Translations under genes and position numbers: made by a program | Notes under the pieces: model-generated | Told to the model about the DNA's origin: nothing | The model's database searches: none | Seen by the model: only the letters and a program-made list of their open reading frames with translations | From: Bergeyella porcorum | GTDB lineage: Bacteria; Bacteroidota; Bacteroidia; Flavobacteriales; Weeksellaceae | Direction of reading: 5' to 3' | DNA length: 64,000 bases | Assembly: GCF_042427575.1 (NCBI RefSeq) | Contig: NZ_JBHMFD010000009.1 | Span: 62,001-126,000, forward strand | Shown here: piece after piece, positions 56,838-64,000 of the stretch | Layout of the letters: each line of letters opens with the position of its first letter | Position numbering within the stretch: position 1 is the first letter of the stretch

Positions 56838-56951
56838 TATTTCAAACACATTGAGGGAAATCAAATACTGAATTTTTAAAACTATTTCAAGATTACTATT
56901 AACTAAATTTTAAAAATTAAAATCTAAACATTAGAAAGTATTAAAAAAAAA

Positions 56952-57962
56952 CTAAACATTCAAATCTCGTTTGGGATTGAAAAGGTAAATCAGAAAGAAG
57001 AAGAATACCGATACCGCCAAAAAATATTGATAATAACGAATACTGTTCTGAGAATCTACCAGCACATCTGTAGCCCCACCGCCTTGCTGAAGATTGGCAA
57101 CCAATTGCTGAGCCACATTGTCCCCTTGATTACCATCTATATAAGCACCGCGAGTTTCTTCTGCTATTTCTTTCAGGGCTTTGGTTTCTCTTTTAGAAAT
57201 GACGGTTTCGCCATATCCCGTTTCTTTGTAGCCCATCAGTTGTCCATAGATATACTCTGGCACGGGAGCCCCTTCATCTGTTCCTACTCCAATGGTAATT
57301 ACGCGGATGCCTTCTTTTTTTGCTAAATCAATAGCAGCTTTGCTATTCCCTTCATTATCTTCACCATCACTTATCAGCACCACTTGCTTAGCACCTTTAG
57401 GGGTGTTTTTAAATTTTCTAGCGGCTTCTTCCATTCCTTTCAGGAAATCTGTTCCCTGCACCTGAAGCATCAAGGTTTCAATCCCCGAAATGTAGGTTTC
57501 TGCGGCTGAAAAATCTGTGGTAAGCGGCATAATGGAGCGGGCTTCTCCTGCAAAAGCCACCATCCCTACTCTATCATTTTTCAATTGCTGAATGGTACTC
57601 ACCATAATATTTTTAGCTACGCTCAATCTGCTGGGTTGCAGGTCTTCTGCGTTCATTGAATTGGACACATCTAAAAGCAACACCACATTGTTCATCTTCT
57701 GCTGAGATTTCACCTGCTCACTTCCCGATACTACATCTACAATGGACATTATCAAAAAAAATATCCCCAGAATATACAGCCAAGGCACCATCTTTGAAAA
57801 CCCCGATGGCTCTGAAAATAATACCCTCTGAAAGCGTTCCTCTGCAAAGAGATGTCGCCTTGCCATTCGCCATTTTATAAAACTGATAAGCAATACGCCC
57901 AATAATGGCAATAGCAGAAGTAATAACAAATACCAATAATTTCCTAAGCTCCAATTCATCAC
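56952..57962 (-). CDS. batB: BatB-type von Willebrand factor A protein
   Basis: A 336-residue VWA-domain membrane protein. Two N-terminal membrane helices (about 8-28 YWYLLLLLLLPLLGVLLISF and 57-75) and one C-terminal helix (YYQYFLAVSVFFFFLIYLF) enclose a periplasmic or cytoplasmic VWA domain with a MIDAS motif DVSNSMNAEDLQ (DxSxS, about 95-106), TDFSAAETYI and ISDGEDNEG (about 195-203). BatA and BatB are thought to form a complex in the inner membrane. Its start overlaps the batA stop (ATGA). It is separated from batC by a repeat array, which may split the operon. Assignment strong. Confidence 0.92.
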   Translation of the reverse strand: MMNWSLGNYWYLLLLLLLPLLGVLLISFIKWRMARRHLFAEERFQRVLFSEPSGFSKMVPWLYILGIFFLIMSIVDVVSGSEQVKSQQKMNNVVLLLDVSNSMNAEDLQPSRLSVAKNIMVSTIQQLKNDRVGMVAFAGEARSIMPLTTDFSAAETYISGIETLMLQVQGTDFLKGMEEAARKFKNTPKGAKQVVLISDGEDNEGNSKAAIDLAKKEGIRVITIGVGTDEGAPVPEYIYGQLMGYKETGYGETVISKRETKALKEIAEETRGAYIDGNQGDNVAQQLVANLQQGGGATDVLVDSQNSIRYYQYFLAVSVFFFFLIYLFNPKRDLNV

Positions 57963-58957
57963 ATCACAGATTTATAAAACAACCACCTCAATAACGCATC
58001 TAACAGCAAAACCACAAGGGCTATCCACAGAAAAAATCTAAAATATTCTTTGTAATTGTACAGTTTAGATTGTTTTACATCAGATTTTTCCATTTGGTTA
58101 ATTTCATCATACACCTCTGCCAGACTGGTATTAGAAGTGGCACGGAAGTATTTCCCTCCCGTTTTTCTGGCTATATCCAGAAGTGTGGCTTCATCTATTT
58201 TCACTTCGGTTTCTGTAAACACCAGTTCTCCAAAGATATTGAGGCTTGTGGGCATCAGTGCAAAGCCATTAGTCCCAATCCCAATGGTATAGACTTTTAT
58301 ATCATTGCTCAACGCCAAATCTGCCGCCACCAAAGGAGACAATGAGTTTTCTATCGTATTGACACCATCAGTCATTAGGATTACAATTTTGCTTTTGGAT
58401 TTGCTATGTCTTAGATGGCTCACGGCAACAGAAAGTCCTTCGCCAATAGCAGTCCCGGGTACCAATTCCAAAGGGTCTATGTTTTGGATTTCCTCTATCA
58501 GCACAGCGTGGTCTGTGGTAACGGGAACTTTTGTAAGGGCTTCCCCAGAGTAAGTTACTAGTCCTATTCTATCATTAGGTCTTTGCTTTACAAATTTAAT
58601 GGCTATTTCCTGCAATGCCGTAAGCCTATCAGGATTCAAATCTTTGGAAAGCATACTCAAAGAAGTGTCTATCGTAAGCATTATGTCTACTCCTTTGGTC
58701 TCGTCTTGCTGGTCTAGTATGGTGAAAGTCCTTGGGCGTGCCAAGGCGATAATCAATGCGGAAAGCACTACATATTTTGAAAACCGTAGCCACCACCATA
58801 CCCAATGTATCTGGCGATGCTCTGCCATTCCTTGCGTAGTAGGCACTTTAATCCCTTTGAGACGATGTTTCCTAAAATCCTTCAATAGCAAAGGAATCAA
58901 TAGTAAGAAAAGAGCCAAGAACCAAGGGCTATGAAACTCAAAATTATAATCAAACAT
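57959..58957 (-). CDS. batA: BatA-type von Willebrand factor A protein
   Basis: A 332-residue VWA membrane protein. It starts with an N-terminal membrane helix (SPWFLALFLLLIPLLLK, about 10-26) and a second at about 57-75 (YVVLSALIIALARP). The VWA domain has the MIDAS DTSLSMLSKDLN (about 94-105), and TDGVNTIENSL (about 194-204). A C-terminal helix (FFLWIALVVLLLDALLRW) closes the protein. The overlap with batB and with the BatD-like gene upstream shows one operon. Function belongs to the Bat aerotolerance complex by family knowledge; the direct activity is not known. Confidence 0.92.
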   Translation of the reverse strand: MFDYNFEFHSPWFLALFLLLIPLLLKDFRKHRLKGIKVPTTQGMAEHRQIHWVWWWLRFSKYVVLSALIIALARPRTFTILDQQDETKGVDIMLTIDTSLSMLSKDLNPDRLTALQEIAIKFVKQRPNDRIGLVTYSGEALTKVPVTTDHAVLIEEIQNIDPLELVPGTAIGEGLSVAVSHLRHSKSKSKIVILMTDGVNTIENSLSPLVAADLALSNDIKVYTIGIGTNGFALMPTSLNIFGELVFTETEVKIDEATLLDIARKTGGKYFRATSNTSLAEVYDEINQMEKSDVKQSKLYNYKEYFRFFLWIALVVLLLDALLRWLFYKSVM

Positions 58958-59849
58958 CTTTTCTCAGGTTTTCAAATTCTAAATCTTCTGATGAGCGTTT
59001 TACCAAATCTCTCATTGCCCGCCAGTCTTCTTCCATTGTGGTCTTATCGGGAAAGGTTTTGGCAAATTTCACCAAATCGCCACGCAAAAATACGGCTTCT
59101 ACAATGGCTTCATTCTCCTGAGAAATGGTTTGATTGTGTTTCATCAGCTCTATCAAATCATCGGTAAGCAAAACATCAGCAGGAATGCGGTATTGCTGTG
59201 TGAGAAAATTTCTGGAAATCTCTATCAGTTCCACATAAAAAGCACGATAATCTCCCGTTTCTATATACTTTTTCTTTTTGAGCTGTTCCAATTTTTTCAG
59301 TGTCGCATTTTTGGTTACTATCGGTGCTGATTGTCTTCTTCTGCCATATTTCCAAAACTGCCACACCACAAAAATGAGTCCTAAAACAGCTAAAATACCT
59401 AAGATATAAAATTTGTAAAGCTCCCAATAATCCACCAAGTTCATTGCCACAGATTGGTTCCCCATAATATCATTAATCACATCACCTTTCTGTGCGGTAT
59501 TGATGACTTGCAGATGATAGGAAACCGTCTGTGTCACCTCGTCGCCTATTTTCACATCAAAAGCAGGAATGGTAAATTCACCTTCTTCAAAAACGGTAAA
59601 TTCTATTCGCCTCTCATAGACCTCCCCTTGCAAGGTAATACTATCATCTATTTCCTCAAAATGAAAAGGCATCAGCTCATTTTTTGGTGCCATTTCTACG
59701 GGTTTTCCTTGCGTACCTTCTATTCTAATGGTATAGATATTAGGCTCTCCCAATGCTATGGTTTTCTTTTCCAAACTTGATGATAAAGTCTGAGCAAAAA
59801 CCATTACGCTGGATAGCCATAATGCTAATATTAATCCTATCTTTTTCAA
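58950..59849 (-). CDS. BatD-like membrane protein of the bat operon
   Basis: A 299-residue protein with a signal peptide (about 1-19), an N-terminal beta domain (about 20-125, including LEKKTIALGEPNIYTIRIEG), a membrane helix (about 145-165, FYILGILAVLGLIFVVWQFW) and a cytoplasmic helical tail (about 170-299). It resembles BatD in layout but is half as long, and occupies the position of the extra Bat gene between DUF58 and batA in this phylum. Its 3' end overlaps the batA start by 8 bp. Its function is unknown; a partner role in the Bat complex is inferred. Confidence 0.85.
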   Translation of the reverse strand: MKKIGLILALWLSSVMVFAQTLSSSLEKKTIALGEPNIYTIRIEGTQGKPVEMAPKNELMPFHFEEIDDSITLQGEVYERRIEFTVFEEGEFTIPAFDVKIGDEVTQTVSYHLQVINTAQKGDVINDIMGNQSVAMNLVDYWELYKFYILGILAVLGLIFVVWQFWKYGRRRQSAPIVTKNATLKKLEQLKKKKYIETGDYRAFYVELIEISRNFLTQQYRIPADVLLTDDLIELMKHNQTISQENEAIVEAVFLRGDLVKFAKTFPDKTTMEEDWRAMRDLVKRSSEDLEFENLRKDV

Positions 59850-59861
59850 TGTTTTTACAAT

Positions 59862-60731
59862 CTATCTTTTTTGAAAATATTGATACAACGCCTTTACATA
59901 ATCCCCTTCTGAACTGATATTAAGAAAACCTGCCGAAGTACTTTCAAACTGCTCTTGAAGCTGCTTTAGTTTCTCCCTTTGATGTTCTGCAAACTGATAA
60001 CGCCAGCGTTTATTAGCGGTATTCACCCAAAACTCTTGTCCTGTTTCGGCATCTTGAAAAAGAGCATAGCCTACATCGGGTATTTCTTTATCTTTTTCAT
60101 CGTATATCCTCAGTCCCAGCATAGCGTGTTTTTTGGCAACCACCGCAAGCGTCCGCTTATCCAGCACATCATCAAAATCCGAAAACATAAAAACAAATGA
60201 TTTCTTTTTGAATACATTCATTAGATATTGCAAGGCAACATCCACATTGGTAGGTGTGGGGATATATTCTGCGGTGAGAATGTGTGATATGATGGCTAAA
60301 ATATGTTTTCTCCCCTTTTGTGGTGGAATTACTTTATAGACCTTATCTGCAAATAAAATCAATCCTACTTTATCATTATTTCCACTGGCAGAAAAACCAA
60401 TACTGGCACATATCTCTGCTACCAATTCTCTTTTGAGGGCGGTTTTGGTACCGTAATCCATTGATGCCGAAACATCTACCATCAGCATTACGGTAAGCTC
60501 TCGCTCTTCCTCCATCACCTTCACATAAGGCTCTCTAAAACGGGCGGTTTTATTCCAATCTATTCTTCGGATTTCATCGCCAAACTGATAAGGTCTTACC
60601 TCGGAAAAGGTCATTCCTTGCCCCTTCATTGCAGAGTGGTACTGCCCCATCAGCATCGCCTCCGATTTCTTCCGAGAGCGAATTTCTATCTGTTTTACTT
60701 TTTTTATAATATCGGTGATGTTCAATTGCAT
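59862..60731 (-). CDS. DUF58 domain protein (VWA-like), bat operon
   Basis: A 289-residue DUF58 protein from the Met at 60731 (MQLNITDIIKKVKQIEIRSRKKSEAML); an ATG 8 codons upstream is possible. DUF58 signature: GQGMTFSEVRPYQFGDEIRRIDWNKTARFREPYVKVMEEERELTV in blocks (about 40-85), and a VWA-like MLMVDVSASMDYGTK (about 86-100). It works with MoxR AAA ATPases as a chaperone-like or signalling adaptor. It lacks membrane helices. The moxR gene is 118 bp upstream. Assignment certain for family, role in the Bat system by context. Confidence 0.92.
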   Translation of the reverse strand: MQLNITDIIKKVKQIEIRSRKKSEAMLMGQYHSAMKGQGMTFSEVRPYQFGDEIRRIDWNKTARFREPYVKVMEEERELTVMLMVDVSASMDYGTKTALKRELVAEICASIGFSASGNNDKVGLILFADKVYKVIPPQKGRKHILAIISHILTAEYIPTPTNVDVALQYLMNVFKKKSFVFMFSDFDDVLDKRTLAVVAKKHAMLGLRIYDEKDKEIPDVGYALFQDAETGQEFWVNTANKRWRYQFAEHQREKLKQLQEQFESTSAGFLNISSEGDYVKALYQYFQKR

Positions 60732-60849
60732 CTTCTTTTGCTTGTTATGTTCCAAATATCACTGTGATGAGACTCTGAAACGCGTGCTTTATCGATGTTC
60801 AAAAACGATAAAATCCAGCACTCTACTCTATTTCTTTACTCAAAAACAC

Positions 60850-61854
60850 TTATGGAGCTTGTACTCTTCCAAGGATTTTATCCACTATTTGGTCAGCATC
60901 TACATTCTCAGCTTCCGCTTCAAAACTTAATCCTATTCTATGTCGCAACACATCTTTTGCCACGGCTTTCACATCTTCTGGAATAACAAAGGCTCTGTTT
61001 TTCAAAAACGCATAGGCTCTGGCAGCAATGGCTAAGTTGATAGACGCCCTAGGAGAAGCTCCAAAACTGATATAGTTTTTCAAATCTGATAATCCGTAAC
61101 GCTCTGGAAAACGCGTGGCAAATACCATATCCAAAATATACTGTTCTATTTTTTCATCTAAATAAATCTGATGAACCAATTGCTTGGCTTCCATTATATT
61201 TTGCAATGAAATCACGGGTTTTATCGTTACCTGATGGGCTGTAGAGACCATCCTCATCACCTTTCTTTCATCTTCTAACTCTGGGTAATCTATCTTACAT
61301 TTCAGCATAAAGCGGTCGCTTTGAGCTTCGGGCAAAAGATAAGTTCCCTCTTGGTCTATCGGATTTTGAGTAGCCAAAACCAAAAATGGCTTTGGCAGTG
61401 GCATAGTTTCTTCTCCTATGGTTACCTGTTTTTCTTGCATTGCTTCCAATAGGGCAGATTGCACCTTAGACGGCGCTCTATTGATTTCATCAGCCAAAAC
61501 AAAATTGGCAAACACAGGTCCTTTTTTCATAGAGAAATCATTATCTCTCACATTGTATATCTGCGTGCCTATCACATCGGCAGGCAATAGGTCTGGTGTA
61601 AACTGTATTCTGGAAAATGCTCCATCTACCGCCTCTGCAAGAGATTTTATAGCAAGTGTTTTTGCCAATCCTGGCACGCCTTCTAGCAAGATATGCCCAT
61701 TGCCCAAAAGCCCTATAAGAAGCCTATCTATCATATAACTTTGCCCTATAATGGCTTTGTTCATCTCCTCCCTCAGCAGGGTAAAGTAATAGTTTTGCTC
61801 CCTTACTTTCTCGGTAAGCTGCTTAATATCTTCCGCTTGATTTAGTTCTGACAT
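60850..61854 (-). CDS. moxR: MoxR-family AAA+ ATPase, bat operon
   Basis: A 334-residue AAA+ ATPase of the MoxR group. The start at 61854 (MSELNQAEDIKQLTEKV) is chosen because the family pattern begins there; 16 upstream codons are unrelated. Walker A-like LLEGVPGLAKTLAIKSL (about residues 56-72), Walker B FVLADEINRAPSKVQSALLEAMQE (about 115-138), sensor 1 LATQNPIDQEGTYLLPEAQSDRFMLK (blocks, about 158-183). MoxR proteins act as chaperones for protein complexes with VWA partners. It is the first gene of the bat operon. Assignment certain. Confidence 0.95.
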   Translation of the reverse strand: MSELNQAEDIKQLTEKVREQNYYFTLLREEMNKAIIGQSYMIDRLLIGLLGNGHILLEGVPGLAKTLAIKSLAEAVDGAFSRIQFTPDLLPADVIGTQIYNVRDNDFSMKKGPVFANFVLADEINRAPSKVQSALLEAMQEKQVTIGEETMPLPKPFLVLATQNPIDQEGTYLLPEAQSDRFMLKCKIDYPELEDERKVMRMVSTAHQVTIKPVISLQNIMEAKQLVHQIYLDEKIEQYILDMVFATRFPERYGLSDLKNYISFGASPRASINLAIAARAYAFLKNRAFVIPEDVKAVAKDVLRHRIGLSFEAEAENVDADQIVDKILGRVQAP

Positions 61855-62138
61855 AATTTGATAAAAAATATTTGGTAAAATTGCAATAAATTCGCCCAAC
61901 AATCAACACAATAAATGCCAATAATGCGTTAAAATTTGTTAAAAAAAAGCATCATTCCACATCGTAAAATTTTATTTTTAACACGATTATAATCCAAGCC
62001 TTTCCTTTTATTCACTTAACAAACTATTTATCAAATAGATAAAATTTTAATATTTCTTTAAATGTTCCATAAATAAAAAAAATGCTCACTTGTCACTCTC
62101 AATTAATTAGATTATTTTTGAAACTTAAAATCTTAGGT

Positions 62139-62609
62139 ATGAACTATCATTTTCAGGCTCATCGCCAAGTAAGACAGAATCTTTTGGATATTCTAAGAAG
62201 TACCCCTCTGGAAGACCTTATCATTATCCCAGATGGATTTAATAACAATATCTACTGGAATATTGCCCACACCGTGGCTACCCAGCAACTGCTGTGCTAC
62301 TACCTGAGTGGCAACCCCTTCCGAGTGGATAATTACTGGATAGAAACTTATAAAAAAGGAACACTGCCCAACCTGAATGTACAAGCTTCGGAGGTGGAAG
62401 ATTTGGAGTTTCTGCTTATGGAAACTTCTAAAATATTGATGAAGGATTATGATGATGATTTTTTTAGTGACTATACACCTTATACCACCAGCTTTGGAAT
62501 GGATTTGAAAAGCATACAAGATACCATCATCTTCAATAATATGCACGAAAGTATCCACTACGGCTATGCTTTAGCTCAAAAAAGAGCCATTATTGGAGAG
62601 AAGTCTTAG
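62139..62609 (+). CDS. DinB-like four-helix protein
   Basis: A 156-residue protein of the DinB/YfiT-like superfamily, a four-helix bundle with a metal site. The start at 62139 (MNYHFQAHRQVRQNLLDILRS) is chosen over a codon 19 residues earlier because homology-like sequence begins there. His residues expected at the metal site occur in NIAHTVATQQ (about residue 43) and NMHESIHYGYAL (about 132-143). Members are thiol- or metal-dependent transferases or hydrolases; the real activity is unknown. It is alone, with a heptamer repeat field behind it. Confidence 0.82.
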   Translation: MNYHFQAHRQVRQNLLDILRSTPLEDLIIIPDGFNNNIYWNIAHTVATQQLLCYYLSGNPFRVDNYWIETYKKGTLPNLNVQASEVEDLEFLLMETSKILMKDYDDDFFSDYTPYTTSFGMDLKSIQDTIIFNNMHESIHYGYALAQKRAIIGEKS

Positions 62610-62611
62610 CG

Positions 62612-62790
62612 AGAGACTAAGAAGAGGTTAGGTATTAGAGAGTTAGAGGTTAGAGGTTAGAAGTTAGAAGTTAGATATTAGAAGTTAGAGAAAAGTCTTT
62701 GCTCTTTCTTCTTTCCTCAAAACTCAGCACTCAAAACTAAAATTGGCTGATGGTTGATGGTCAAAAACTCAAAACTCAAAACTCAAAACT
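62612..62790. repeat. Heptamer repeat field before rlmB
   Basis: TTAGAGGTTAGAGGTTAGAA and AAAACTCAAAACTCAAAACT blocks fill the 209-bp gap between the DinB-like gene and rlmB. No gene is seen. Confidence 0.8.
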
Positions 62791-62817
62791 TAAAATTTAT
62801 CACTCTAAAAAAGATAG

Positions 62818-63561
62818 ATGAAAGACGATTTTATATTTGGGCTTCGTCCCGTAATAGAAGCCATAGAGGCTGGAAAAACAATTGACAAAATTTTTGTACA
62901 AAACGCTCTACAAGGCCCTATCTATGCCGAACTAAAAGCGATTTTGGCAAAGCATAAAATACGCCCCAATTATGTTCCTGTAGAAAAGCTCAATCGCTTT
63001 ACAAGGAAAAACCATCAGGGCGTAGTGGCATTTATATCCGATGTCCCTTTTCATAAGATAGAAGATATTCTGCCACAGATTTTTGAAGAAGGTAGAACGC
63101 CTTTTTTACTTATCCTTGATAGATTGACCGATGTACGAAACTTTGGAGCCATCTGCCGTACCGCCGAATGCGTAGGCATAGATGCCATCATCATCCCAGA
63201 GAAAGGTGCTGCCCCTATCAATTCTGATGCGATAAAAACCTCTGCTGGTGCTATTTACAATATCAAAATTTGTAAACAAAACAATCTGGCTCATACCGTA
63301 GATTTTCTTCAGCAAAGTGGTGTACAGGTATTTGCCGCTACAGAGAAAGCACAGAAACTCATCTATGAAGTAGATTTTACAGAGCCTTGTGCCTTGGTAA
63401 TGGGCAACGAAGAAACGGGAATTTCTAAAGAAGTACTACATCATTCCGATGAAAAAATAAAACTTCCCATCGAAGGAAAAACCCAATCGCTCAATGTTTC
63501 AGTAGCTTGTGGAGCTATTCTCTATGAAGCTATTAGACAAAAAATAAATCAACAATTTTAA
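62818..63561 (+). CDS. rlmB: 23S rRNA (guanosine-2'-O)-methyltransferase RlmB
   Basis: A 247-residue SpoU-family enzyme with an N-terminal L30e-like rRNA-binding domain (FIFGLRPVIEAIEAGKTIDKIFVQ, residues about 4-27, to about 75) and a SPOUT catalytic domain. SPOUT motifs: ILDRLTDVRNFGAICRTAECVGI (about 100-122), ALVMGNEETGISKEVL (about 192-207) and IEGKTQSLNVSVACGAIL (about 219-236). It methylates G2251 of 23S rRNA by family knowledge. It is cytoplasmic, and a lipoprotein gene follows 19 bp later. It differs from TrmH at 2.3 kb by the rRNA-binding domain. Confidence 0.93.
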   Translation: MKDDFIFGLRPVIEAIEAGKTIDKIFVQNALQGPIYAELKAILAKHKIRPNYVPVEKLNRFTRKNHQGVVAFISDVPFHKIEDILPQIFEEGRTPFLLILDRLTDVRNFGAICRTAECVGIDAIIIPEKGAAPINSDAIKTSAGAIYNIKICKQNNLAHTVDFLQQSGVQVFAATEKAQKLIYEVDFTEPCALVMGNEETGISKEVLHHSDEKIKLPIEGKTQSLNVSVACGAILYEAIRQKINQQF

Positions 63562-63580
63562 ATTATTATAAAAACATCAA

Positions 63581-64000
63581 ATGAAAAAAATCATTGCAAT
63601 AGCCGTACTATCTCTTACTGTGATGGCTTGTAAAAAAGATACTAAAACCGTTACTAAAATTGACCCTAAGACAGGAAAAACTGTTACCGTGGAAGTTCCT
63701 GCTACGGACTCTACAGAAGTGAAAAATCAAGATGAAACCACTACGGATAATGCTCTTGCCATTGCAGAGCATAATGGCGTGTACACTCAGCAATTCAAAC
63801 TTCAAAAGGGAGAAACCTACCCTCTTACCACTTTTCAAAGAAATGTGCAGACCCTTACCAGTCCAGATGGAAAAACGGCATCTGGAACGGCTAACTCTAC
63901 CGATGAGATGTCTTTCACTGTGGTAGATTTTAAGGATGGTGTGTACGATATTGACATCAATATCTTGGGTAAAAGCAGCTCTCAAAGTGCCAATGGAAAA
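63581..64000 (+). CDS. Lipoprotein, cut by the window end
   Basis: The first 140 codons of a lipoprotein: MKKIIAIAVLSLTVMACKKD has the lipobox VMAC with Cys at residue 17, so it is membrane-anchored. The mature part starts with a Thr/Lys/Glu-rich linker and then a beta-like domain (GVYTQQFKLQKGETYPLTTFQRN). I do not recognise the family. The frame is still open at the right edge of the window. It could be co-transcribed with rlmB, 19 bp upstream. No function proposed. Confidence 0.8.
   Translation, partial: MKKIIAIAVLSLTVMACKKDTKTVTKIDPKTGKTVTVEVPATDSTEVKNQDETTTDNALAIAEHNGVYTQQFKLQKGETYPLTTFQRNVQTLTSPDGKTASGTANSTDEMSFTVVDFKDGVYDIDINILGKSSSQSANGK

Noticed and set aside
56668..56871. Open frames in the 42-bp array
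   Set aside because: Both frames encode the same repeat and differ only by phase; no start context or family.

Overview
The window comes from a member of the Bacteroidota, class Flavobacteriia, most likely the Weeksellaceae (Chryseobacterium, Riemerella, Bergeyella, Elizabethkingia relatives). The signs are GldD and a PorV/PorQ-type barrel (gliding and type IX secretion), the Bat aerotolerance operon, a FISUMP protein, a DUF6261 protein, A-rich translation starts with few Shine-Dalgarno sites, and -7 promoter boxes of the Bacteroidota type TAnnTTTG. The genus cannot be fixed from sequence alone. No tRNA, rRNA or CRISPR-cas locus was seen.

Layout. 1-2.3 kb: the dnaK 3' end, a small unknown gene, a DUF559 nuclease gene framed on both sides by inverted REP-like doublets, and a 41-bp-period palindromic array in front of a DUF6261 gene. 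2.3-9 kb: trmH, cvfB, a Nudix gene, a metallo-beta-lactamase-fold gene, a TonB receptor with a DtxR-like operator, and tpx, then two near-identical 157-bp MITE-like elements, one with an 8-bp target duplication. 9-16 kb: histidine kinase, PBP4, DUF2891, RsmI-like, LMW phosphatase and dnaA. 16-17.7 kb: pepE, then 21-bp-period arrays. 17.7-25.9 kb: lgt, yidD, a flippase and two glycosyltransferases, a DMT permease, a PorV-like barrel and a nitronate monooxygenase-like gene. 26-29 kb: surA, a PfkB kinase, gldD. 29.1-35.8 kb: a 6.4-kb segment bounded by 149-bp direct repeats that carry the ferredoxin 3' end. It holds a YibI/YibH/TolC-like efflux operon whose YibH-like gene is frameshifted, an AT-rich esterase-like gene and a Crp/Fnr regulator. 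35.8-41.3 kb: ferredoxin, ferredoxin-NADP reductase, trmD, ndh, acyl-CoA carboxylase beta. 41.3-44.6 kb: repeat-rich DNA with an attenuator-like leader encoding (Thr-His)8 from an AC microsatellite, a FISUMP protein and an HU-like protein. 44.6-53.4 kb: sdaA, alpha/beta hydrolase, yceI, glk, an OM barrel, fhs, an acyltransferase, and a thioesterase-isochorismate synthase pair for menaquinone. 53.4-61.9 kb: marC and the complete bat operon (moxR, DUF58, BatD-like, batA, batB, batC, batD), interrupted by a 42-bp-period array. 62-64 kb: a DinB-like gene, rlmB and a lipoprotein cut by the window end.

Most genes are housekeeping. The unusual content is non-coding: two REP-like families, arrays of 21, 41 and 42 bp period (close to whole helical turns), heptamer blocks, MITE-like elements, a dispersed repeat and the orphan attenuator. 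The two best candidates for something undescribed are side by side at 0.6-2.2 kb: the DUF559 gene with paired REP-like doublets, and the 41-bp array with the DUF6261 gene. Function for either is inference from layout only.
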